Shown here one piece after another: positions 1-6,125 of a DNA stretch of 6,443 nt. Below the pieces are notes generated by a model. The model was not told where the DNA came from, did no database searches, and worked only from the letters and a program-made list of their open reading frames with translations. The DNA comes from DATKMG01 sp035541995 (lineage in GTDB: Bacteria > Acidobacteriota > Terriglobia > Versatilivoradales > Versatilivoraceae): positions 1-6,443 of the forward strand of contig DATKMG010000103.1 of assembly GCA_035541995.1 (NCBI GenBank), in the 5' to 3' direction. Made by a program: the position numbers and the translations under genes. Each line of letters begins with the position of its first letter. The stretch's first letter is position 1.

Positions 1-432
1 AAAGGTCGCGCAGGAACGTCGGAACATCTGGAAGTTCATCCTTGGCAGGCCGAGTTCCTCTAGTTTCGGTACGAGGAATCGGCGCAGGAAGTTGTGATGA
101 TCGACCGGCACGCCTCTTCGATAGTTTAGTTTCGAGAAATTGCGCCGCACCGCGCAGAAGATCAGATCATTCGGCTCCGTGAATTTAGCCGTCTCTCGAT
201 ACGCGTTCAGCATCATAACAAGCTGGCTCGAAAGGGCAACGGGGGCTCGGCTCGATTTCGTTTTTGTTGGCCCAAACTTATTGCGGGAAACCCTGTCTTC
301 AACCTTAAGGGTATTCTCGACGACATTCCTCCACCGCCTTGCGAATAGTTCGCTTGGCCTTAAACCCAGCGTCCAGAGCATAGGAACCATCAAATGCTCC
401 CGCAGATCGAGGCTGGCAAGCAGCTTCTGCAT
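1..432 (-). pseudogene. Tyrosine recombinase (phage-type integrase), catalytic-domain fragment
   Basis: The minus strand is open from an ATG at 432 to the window edge (144 codons, continuing off the left side). The product resembles the catalytic domain of site-specific tyrosine recombinases, which cut and rejoin DNA at att sites. Visible are the box I arginine in TLGLRPSELFARRW (R25), the beta-hairpin with a lysine-rich strand (GPTKTKSSRAPVAL, about residues 60-73), and the box II region NFQMFRRSCAT (residues 133-143), where R138 is the second catalytic arginine. The usual HxxR histidine is replaced by Gln135. The nucleophilic tyrosine would lie beyond the window. Family members are usually 300-400 residues with an N-terminal core-binding domain. 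Here a TGA lies two codons before the ATG, no ribosome binding site precedes it, and no core-binding sequence is seen upstream. I therefore read it as a 5'-truncated remnant. The fold is fairly sure; loss of function is inferred. Confidence 0.75.
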
Positions 433-503
433 ATTTCATTCATCTTGGCAAAAAGTGCGGAGGCCTGGACAACTCAGGCTGGTTGGCAAAAGATTTAGGG
501 ATA

Positions 504-716
504 TCACGCTGCCACGGTGACGTAGTTGACTCTGCTGGTAGGTTGAGGAATGGGCTGACCATCTTCGCGCAGTCCTTGGATGTGAAATAGGATTGCTTCG
601 CGAATCCGCTGTTCCGTTTCTTCCAGCGTTTCCCCTGTGGCAATGCAGCCTGGTAGATCCGGGACGTAAGCGGCATAGTTGTGTTCCGCTTTTTCAATAA
701 CGATGGCAAACTCCAT
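504..716 (-). CDS. hicB: HicB-family type II antitoxin (orphan)
   Basis: This encodes a 70-residue protein of the HicB antitoxin family, partial RNase H-like fold. HicB proteins bind and neutralise the HicA mRNA interferase and often repress their own operon. The family pattern is clear: an N-terminal strand FAIVIEKAEHNYAAYVPDLP, then GCIATGETLEETEQRIREAI (residues 23-42), then a helix and the tail PIPQPTSRVNYVTVAA. The length matches the short HicB form that lacks a separate C-terminal DNA-binding domain. The start is well supported: an AGGAGG at 722-727 lies 5 nt before the ATG. The gene follows the 3' end of a hicA gene by 18 nt, the usual hicA-hicB order, but that hicA is broken. No replacement toxin is seen downstream. 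The antitoxin may be a leftover or may now act alone, for example as an anti-toxin against related HicA proteins. Confidence 0.85.
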   Translation of the reverse strand: MEFAIVIEKAEHNYAAYVPDLPGCIATGETLEETEQRIREAILFHIQGLREDGQPIPQPTSRVNYVTVAA

Positions 717-734
717 ATTCCCCTCCTAACTTCT

Positions 735-851
735 TCACTTCTTCAGACCCGTTTGTTTTAGAATACTATTCAATGTCCCAGGGGGCGATTCATCTCCAGG
801 CGTTCCAGCAACTGTCAGTCGGCCGGGCTCTATTCCTTTGCCAGCGGGACA
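735..851 (-). pseudogene. hicA: hicA toxin remnant (3' end only)
   Basis: Read on the minus strand, the codons ending in the TGA at 737-735 give PGRLTVAGTPGDESPPGTLN followed by SILKQTGLKK. This matches the C-terminal third of HicA toxins, whose usual ending is of the form 'vtVpGkpgdelapGTLnsILkqaGL'. HicA is a ~60-80 residue double-stranded-RNA-binding-like mRNA interferase whose catalytic histidine lies in an upstream GSH motif. That half is absent: upstream the frame reaches a TAG at 854-852, there is no ATG, GTG or TTG between, and the membrane-protein gene ends only 25 bases further up. The resemblance is convincing from about 827 down to 735; the bases 828-851 are open but not clearly HicA. 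The toxin is therefore almost certainly inactive. The 18-nt gap to hicB preserves the original operon spacing. Confidence 0.7.
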
Positions 852-876
852 CTATTCAAACAACACTTTTGGCTCG

Positions 877-2040
877 TTATTGAGTCGGTTGGGACAATGC
901 GCCACGACCACACATCCCGCACGGGCCGCGCCGCCGGTAATAGTAGCCCAACGTCGCCACCGCAAGCGCCACACCCCAAACCGGGAACAGCAAGGTGGGG
1001 CCGACTTGGAAGGTTATTCCCCCGATGATTCCTATACCCGTTAACCCAGCGGCCACCATGTTAGCGACCATCTGGGTTAAGCCGAACCAAATGGCGATAC
1101 CCCCTACCACCAGCAATACCGACACGAGCGAGGCCGGGACTACCGCCAGCGCGATGGGGACCCGGCGTCCAGCCAGGCCGATCATCCAGCACGGGAATAC
1201 CTCACCCCAGCGCTGCACCAAGCCGAGCATGAGGACGGTCCCCACCAGGACGAAGGTCCCCAGGAAGAGTGCTCCCGAGGTCCACGTCCCACTCTCTTGA
1301 CCGCGACGAAATTGCTCCTCGCTCATCCCCAGCGGGAACCCCAGCGCCCAGGCGTAACGGGTGAGGGCGTAGAAGACTGGCGCCACCATCGCAACATACA
1401 CGGCAATCCGGCCCCAGCGCGCGGCTTGGTTCGGTCTTCGCCATCCCTCCGAGCCGTCCCGGCGGCCGCAATACAGGCAGGCGCCCACGCTCCGGCGGGC
1501 GTAGCAGACGGTAGCTGCCAGCCAGAGAAACCCGCCGAGAAGACACAGCAATTGGTGGATCGTCGCCCATTCGGTCAAAGACTCCAGGTAGGTCTGGCCG
1601 AACTTCGCGCCAGTGAAGAGGCTGAGGACGGCATAGGGGAAATAACCGAGCTTGACCAGCAGGTTGAGAGCGGTCATGAGCAGCAGGAGGGCCCCGGCGA
1701 ACAGGACTCCGGCAGTTATGAGGAGAGACCGGAGCGCCCTGCTTCGCACCCCCCGCAGCATCGCTGCTCCCACCGCCGCCGCAGGAATCCCTGCCATCAT
1801 CACGACGATCCAGGCCACACCCGGTCCAAACCGTCCAAGCAGCGGCCCCATAATGTCGGACACGGTTTTGGGGGTGTAAGGGAACCCGCGCCCGCTCACC
1901 GCCCAGTAGACCCCCAGCGCGGCGTAGATGAGCGACCACGCCACTGCTGCGTAGGGCGCCCAGCCCTGCCAATCGTGGACGCATCCACCACAAGCGGGCA
2001 CGGCCCCGACCGTTCCAATCGCCTGACTTTCCCTCATCAT
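877..2040 (-). CDS. Polytopic membrane protein with three CxxC motifs, function unknown
   Basis: This encodes a 387-residue integral membrane protein of unknown function. I see about eight hydrophobic segments: roughly 28-48, 75-95, 106-128, 161-181, then IAVYVAMVAPVFYALTRYAW, ALFLGTFVLVGTVLMLGLV, PIALAVVPASLVSVLLVVGG, and one or two long C-terminal stretches. CxxC pairs occur at CGGC (17-20), CLYC (188-191, followed by GRR) and CGMC (374-377, followed by GRG). With eight helices all three would face the cytoplasm. The last two look like zinc-knuckle halves. The start is set by an AGGAGG at 2044-2049, 3 nt before the ATG at 2040 and 6 nt before an adjacent in-frame ATG at 2037. The frame stays open to 2142 but without such a signal. 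Its GC content is much higher than its neighbours' (47 of 60 bases at 1441-1500, against 26 of 60 at 4081-4140), suggesting acquisition from a high-GC donor. I recall similar uncharacterised proteins in actinobacteria, but this is from memory. Confidence 0.8.
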   Translation of the reverse strand: MMRESQAIGTVGAVPACGGCVHDWQGWAPYAAVAWSLIYAALGVYWAVSGRGFPYTPKTVSDIMGPLLGRFGPGVAWIVVMMAGIPAAAVGAAMLRGVRSRALRSLLITAGVLFAGALLLLMTALNLLVKLGYFPYAVLSLFTGAKFGQTYLESLTEWATIHQLLCLLGGFLWLAATVCYARRSVGACLYCGRRDGSEGWRRPNQAARWGRIAVYVAMVAPVFYALTRYAWALGFPLGMSEEQFRRGQESGTWTSGALFLGTFVLVGTVLMLGLVQRWGEVFPCWMIGLAGRRVPIALAVVPASLVSVLLVVGGIAIWFGLTQMVANMVAAGLTGIGIIGGITFQVGPTLLFPVWGVALAVATLGYYYRRRGPCGMCGRGALSQPTQ

Positions 2041-2200
2041 CCACCTCCTCTCAATAATCCATCTTACGCAGTGCAACGCACCCTTTGTGCTGAGTGGCAT
2101 CAGTGAATAAGCTGTTTTGATTTCACAGGGCTGGTTGAGCATTCACAGACTGGCCTTGAGCTTCGCTAGGGACTTTCTTCCACTCCCGTGGGACCTCCCT

Positions 2201-2214
2201 CAGACTCGAGTCTG
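2201..2214. repeat. Perfect 14-bp palindrome in spacer
   Basis: The sequence CAGACTCGAGTCTG is its own reverse complement. It lies in the 2143-2303 spacer between the membrane-protein gene and the end of the TlpA-like gene. As a loop-free palindrome it cannot form a normal terminator hairpin. It is a better candidate for a dimeric-protein binding site or a relic of a mobile-element end. No gene is recognisable in the rest of the spacer. Confidence 0.5.
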
Positions 2215-2303
2215 CGAGCTCTGCCAGACGAAGAATATGGCTGAGTTCGCTAGCGCGTCGCGCAAGAGTCTAAAGGGAAGTAAGGTGGGACGCTGTTGAA
2301 GGT

Positions 2304-2756
2304 TCACGAACTGGCAGGAAGCAGTTTCTCTAACGTGTCCGTTAATTCTTCAAAGTCCACGAAGCCAGACGAAACGACCCTCCGTTCTTGATCCATTAGA
2401 ATCGAAGTGGGGTAGGATACAATCCGAAGCCGCTTCTCCACCAGCGTCTTGATACTTTCTGTGGTGGCCTGTGGCCAGGCAACCCCTTTTTCCATTAAAA
2501 GAGTCTTCGCCTTTTGGAGGGCTTCTGATTGGTCATTGTTCTCGGGCATCTCCATGTCCATGCCCAGGATCTCAAAGCCTCGCGAGTGGTATCTCGAATA
2601 GGCCTCTTTCAGATACGGAATAGCCGCCACGCAAGATACGCACCAGGTGCCCCAAAACTCTAACATGACGTATTTGCTCTTAAAGTCGGACAACTTCCTA
2701 ACTTTGCCTTCAAAATCCACGAAAGAAAAGTCCGGTATCTGGGCTCCAACTCGCAC
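2304..2756 (-). pseudogene. TlpA/ResA-like thioredoxin domain (C-terminal piece of a split gene)
   Basis: This 150-residue stretch is a thioredoxin-fold domain of the TlpA/ResA/AhpC-TSA type. It opens with VGAQIPDFSFVDFEG and has FWGTWCVSC with the redox pair Cys39 and Cys42, and the cis-proline loop YPTS (Pro116). Such domains act outside the cytoplasm and reduce or exchange disulfides, for example in cytochrome c maturation. The only start here is a GTG at 2756 with no usable ribosome binding site: an AAGGAG at 2787-2792 lies 30 nt away with no start codon at proper spacing. Upstream the frame continues without a stop for 15 more codons (VILKEHPPSEYQIIE) to a single TAG at 2804-2802, and beyond it into the preceding frame. 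I therefore read it as the C-terminal half of one ~400-residue protein split by a nonsense codon. On its own it would lack a signal peptide. Separate translation cannot be excluded. Confidence 0.75.
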
Positions 2757-2801
2757 TTCTATGATCTGATACTCTGAGGGTGGATGCTCCTTTAATATTA
2801 C

Positions 2802-3509
2802 CTACCCGCTGACAGTGTCAACGCTCTTCGTGGACACATATTTTTTCCCAACTCGAAAAACGACACTTTCATTGGAGGCCTTCCCATACTCAGGCGAAAA
2901 AGGTCCAAAATCTATACGCCCATCCCCGTTACCGTCTATACCAAGCCAACCATTCGACGGGTCAATCTTTCCAGTCTGCAAATCTACACTGTCGTACTGC
3001 ACCAGCGTTTTCTGACCACCTATATCAACCACACCTTGGGCGCAAACCCCTCTGGTCTGTAGTAGGGTGCCCATTTTCCCCCAGGCAGGATACTTGACCG
3101 GCGAAGGGCGACGAATGACCACGGGAAAGGACCTATAAGAGAAGCCTTTGGGTAGCGGAAGCTTGAACGAGACTTGACTATCGCCAGGAGAGAGGCTGTC
3201 CTTGCACGGCGTAAATAAGAGTCCATCCTTCGATGCCCAGCTAGCGTTCCGATCGGGGTCAAGGTAAAGAGATGGGGCTCCCTGAAGAGGGTCCACAAGC
3301 AACATCTGAGTATTTAAGTCCTTGAATGGAGGCATCAAGTCGCCTACAAAAGCCGTGCTCTTGTTTGGAATTACGGCCGAAAATCTCTCTTTTTGTTCAC
3401 GGGTGAGCGGCTTCATTTGTATTGTGTAGTAACTGGAGATATCCGCTGCCAACTCGGGCTCTAAACTACCCACATACTCGAGCTGCGGCCGAGAAGAATG
3501 GCATCCCAT
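2802..3509 (-). pseudogene. N-terminal domain of the split TlpA-like protein
   Basis: This 235-residue frame has no named domain that I recognise. It appears to be the N-terminal, probably beta-rich, extracytoplasmic domain of the TlpA-like protein continued at 2304-2756. It carries a calcium-loop-like DGNGDGRID (residues 192-200) and a weaker DPDRNASW earlier. It ends at the TAG at 2804-2802, and the same frame reopens at once toward the thioredoxin domain. A typical exported protein would begin with a signal peptide, but this frame starts at MGCHSS with no hydrophobic stretch and no ribosome binding site, inside the 3' end of the permease gene. In another frame, bases 3490-3510 read PFFSAAAR, which looks like the end of a signal peptide just before LEYVGSLEPEL. 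A small frameshift plus loss of upstream sequence may have removed the real start. The gene is probably doubly damaged. Confidence 0.6.
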
Positions 3510-4699
3510 CGGAAGGCTGTAAAACCAAGCACATGCAGGTCAGGCCGGAGATTAAGCTGAACTGGATCATTGCGAGTGGACATGAAGTTGACCAGGAACA
3601 CGCTGACCCAATGGAAAAGCAGCAAACCCAGCGCACCGCCGAGACCTGCTAGAAGAAGGCTCTCGGTCAGGAGCTGGCGGATCAATCTTTTCCTACCCGC
3701 TCCGAGAGCGAGGCGAACTGCGATTTCCCTCCGCCGTGCCGAGGCACGAGCAAGTTGCAGAACTGCAACGTTGGCGCATGCAATCAGTAGCGCCAGTCCC
3801 ACAGCAATCATGAGGATGCGCAGTGGCTGCGAGAACTGGCGTCGTAGATCGGAAAGCCCATTGGCGGCAGGAATTACATCAACCCGTTGTGCTAACATCT
3901 GCTCCTTCTCGTGCTGCGATAGGGAGGAGCTACTTTTTCCATCCATGAGATGACTCTGAAAGATCGTCTCGACGTTGGCGCGGGCACTTTGGGCGGTCAT
4001 TCCGGGTCTCAGCCGGGCCATGACTTGAATCCAGTAGTAATTCGGCTTATTAAGAATGGAGTCTCTCTTCTGGATAACCGGCTGCATCATGAGAGGAAAA
4101 TAAATGTCCTGTGAATGTCCCACCAAAACGCCAAAGAACTCCTGAGGCACCACCCCGACAACCGCAAAGGCAGTTCCATTGACATAGATTGTCTTCCCGA
4201 TTATGAAAGGATCGAGTCCGAACCTGCGGCTCCAATAACCATAATTGATTACACATACGGGATGCCCGCCCGGCTTTAGGTTGTCTTCAGTGTTGATCGT
4301 CCGCCCCACAACAGCTTTCAGGCCCAAGACGGAAAAGAATTCTCCTGAGACCATTTGGCCTTTGGCTTTCTCCAGATGGCCGTCCACCCTCAGTTTCAAG
4401 GATTCTGTCTCATGAACGGCAAAGATCCCTGAAAAGGCTTGATTGTGATCCCGGAACAGCTCGAATGCAGGATAGGAGAACCAAATGGATTGACCTTGCG
4501 GGTCGAAACAAACCAATTCCACCAAGCGGTCTGGATCCTTCACCGGTAGACTCTTCAGGAGAATGGCGTCGACCAGGCTGAAGATTGCTGTGTTGGAACC
4601 AATGCACAGTGCCAGGGTGAGAACGGCAACCGCTGTAAGAGTAGGATTCTTGCACAGCATGCGAAAGCCATATCGAAGGTCTTGAAGAAAGGAAGCCAT
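3461..4699 (-). pseudogene. ADOP-type MacB/FtsX-like permease, truncated to its first half
   Basis: The 412-residue product begins MASFLQDLRYGFRMLCKNPT, the hallmark start of the acidobacterial orphan permeases related to MacB and FtsX. These are ABC-type transport or mechanotransmission permeases in the inner membrane, usually ~800-880 residues with two MacB_PCD-FtsX units. Seen here are membrane helix 1 (about 20-43), the periplasmic MacB-like core domain (about 50-270), helix 2 (293-316) with the following EIAVRLALGAGRKRLIRQLL, and helix 3 (348-372). At LHVLGFTA (residues 388-395), where helix 4 should begin, similarity stops and 17 unrelated residues precede a TAG. The whole second unit is missing. 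The start is the ATG at 4699, 3 nt after an AGGAGG at 4703-4708; a TTG at 4720 in the same frame is less likely. The end overlaps the TlpA-like frame by 49 bases, as expected from a deletion joining two genes. A functional half-protein is possible but unlikely. Confidence 0.85.
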
Positions 4700-4767
4700 A
4701 AGCCTCCTATTCTCGGACAAGAAGCGGAGAACCGCTCACGAAGGCGCTCATACTTTGCTCACTTCAT

Positions 4768-4797
4768 TCTATATCTGCTGTGAGGAGATGTACTCAA
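4768..4797 (-). promoter_or_regulatory. Candidate sigma70-type promoter for the permease gene
   Basis: On the minus strand a TTGAGT (4797-4792) and a TATAGA (4773-4768) are separated by 18 nt and lie 68 bases before the ATG at 4699. Each box matches four of six consensus bases, so the call is weak. Position and orientation are right for the truncated permease. Confidence 0.3.
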
Positions 4798-4806
4798 AAT
4801 GTAATC

Positions 4807-4869
4807 ATTAATCTGCAAAAATTCGTCAAAATCCGCGTTTTTTGCAATTTTTCGTCACTGATTAATCTG
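4807..4869. repeat. Paired direct repeats beside the tRNA fragment
   Basis: Two kinds of direct repeat are interleaved in an AT-rich stretch. ATTAATCTG occurs at 4807-4815 and 4861-4869. GCAAAAATTCGTCA at 4815-4828 recurs as GCAATTTTTCGTCA at 4844-4857, differing at three central positions; the two copies start 29 bp apart. GATTAATC at 4860-4867 is palindromic. The stretch ends about 20 bases before the tRNA fragment. Direct repeats next to an att core are typical of integrase arm-binding sites, but a regulator site upstream of the permease is equally possible. Confidence 0.5.
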
Positions 4870-4890
4870 GATTTACCATCTTATCGGAAT

Positions 4891-4935
<45 letters not shown>

Positions 4936-5544
4936 AAACCCCCTTAAGAATTAACGACATCGCGATACAGGCAAAGTGGGTGAGATCCCCACCTACTCAG
5001 AATCTACTCATTAAGCGAGGAAACACAGTAGGAGAACAATCAGTTCCTCTCCAAGCAAGCCTCAGATTTTCAAGCCGAGTAGTTGCGTGATTCGTTTCCT
5101 TCGTCACACCGTTGACGCTAGAAGGGAGAGTCCAGAACAAAGCTACTTTTTTGGTGCTGGTTGGCACCACATTTATGATTCATTGCAGCCAAATGGAGAA
5201 GCGAATTGCGGTCGTGCTCCCAAATCCCAGATGTTGGACGACAGAGCGATGGCCACGCTCGAAGTCCCCCAAACGAAATCTATCCTTCAGCGTCCTGTGT
5301 GGTATGACTGTGATCGTCAAAAAAGGAGAATGCAATCCAAGGGACGAGTACCCGGATCTTGCCGCCCCCTAATCTTGAACTCTGGTGTACTAAGGACTCT
5401 CACCTTATATCTCCTTCAATCTTTTCCACCGACCAACTGGGCCTGACCAAGAAACACATTTCTACATGTTTTTTTCTCTGGGTACCCGTATCTTTTGCTC
5501 GCTTTCCGGCAATCAGGGGATGAAAATCACGCTCAGGCGGGACA
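4936..5544. other. Gene-poor region between tRNA fragment and sigma-factor gene
   Basis: No convincing gene is seen in these ~600 bases. Two overlapping open frames on the plus strand (5087-5446 and 5112-5372) have no ribosome binding site and no recognisable family. From 5193 the second reads MEKRIAVVLPN, then KRNLSFSVLCG and VKKGEC. This faintly recalls acidobacterial PilZ-like c-di-GMP-binding proteins if frameshifts are allowed, so a decayed gene is possible but unproven. Small elements are a 5-bp stem GTGGG/CCCAC with a 7-base loop (4976-4992), two CTACTCA copies 11 bp apart (4993-4999 and 5004-5010), the palindrome GGGTACCC (5480-5487), and a short AAACA/TGTTT stem before a T-run (5452-5475) that could be a weak terminator. 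The sigma-factor promoter should lie near the right end, but I cannot identify it. Confidence 0.4.
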
Positions 5545-6123
5545 ATGAATCAAGAACTGCCGGAACATGAACTCGTGAAGCGGTCGCGACTTGGCGACGA
5601 GAGAGCCTTTCTGGAACTCTATGTTCGACACCGTGACCATGTATTTGGTTTCGCTTATCGGATGCTGGGGGAGCGAGGGGCTGCCGAGGATACTACGCAA
5701 GATTGCTTTCTGAGTCTCATGCGACAACTCGATCGCTTTGATCTGAGCAGGGCTTCCTTGGGGACTTACCTGTATGCGATAGCTCGAAATCTTTGCTACA
5801 GGCGTTTCCGGGACGCAAACCCGGAGCCAATCCAAGGACCCATAGAGGAGGAACCCAAGGATGAGCGCAGCCCTCTGAACGAACTACTCGACGCGGAGTT
5901 GTCAACGCAGGTGGCCCAGGCTGTGGCAGGCCTTCCCGAGTTCCAAAGGGAGGCCATTATATTGTTTGAATTTGAGGGCCGCACACTGGCAGAGATTGCC
6001 ATCATTGCTGAGACCGACATAGGCACGGTGAAGTCCCGGCTCTTTCGTGCCCGGCAACGGCTTAGGAATGAGTTGGCTCCATATTTGAAGAACGACTCGA
6101 TTCGAGTCGCAAAGGAGGAATGA
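5545..6123 (+). CDS. ECF-family RNA polymerase sigma factor
   Basis: This 192-residue protein is an extracytoplasmic-function (group 4) sigma-70 factor. It would direct RNA polymerase to a specific promoter set in response to an envelope or stress signal. Region 2 spans about residues 19-86, with the core-binding stretch DERAFLELYVRHRDHVFGFA and the -10-contacting part AEDTTQDCFLSLMRQLDRF. Region 4 spans about 129-178, with a helix-turn-helix TLAEIAIIAETDIGTVKSRL (147-166) that reads the -35 element. An acidic linker (EEEPKDERS) joins them; regions 1 and 3 are absent as in other ECF factors, and the length is typical. The start ATG follows a weak AGGCGGG about 4 nt upstream. The stop overlaps or nearly touches the next gene, so the two are translated together. 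ECF factors commonly control their own operon, but no promoter motif could be assigned. No damage is visible. Confidence 0.92.
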   Translation: MNQELPEHELVKRSRLGDERAFLELYVRHRDHVFGFAYRMLGERGAAEDTTQDCFLSLMRQLDRFDLSRASLGTYLYAIARNLCYRRFRDANPEPIQGPIEEEPKDERSPLNELLDAELSTQVAQAVAGLPEFQREAIILFEFEGRTLAEIAIIAETDIGTVKSRLFRARQRLRNELAPYLKNDSIRVAKEE

Positions 6124-6125
6124 AT

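Noticed and set aside
140..520. Plus-strand open frame of 126 codons
   Set aside because: It lies opposite the integrase fragment, whose minus-strand translation has clear recombinase motifs; the plus frame has none.
440..709. Second minus-strand frame overlapping hicB
   Set aside because: It is a shifted reading of hicB with no family resemblance and no ribosome binding site of its own.
1202..2106. Long open frames on both strands overlapping the membrane-protein gene
   Set aside because: The region is very GC-rich, which suppresses stop codons in every frame. Only the 877-2040 minus frame gives hydrophobic helices, an ordered protein and a strong ribosome binding site.
2117..2299. Short plus-strand frame in the spacer
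   Set aside because: It has no ribosome binding site, no recognisable motif, and overlaps the upstream region of the membrane-protein gene.
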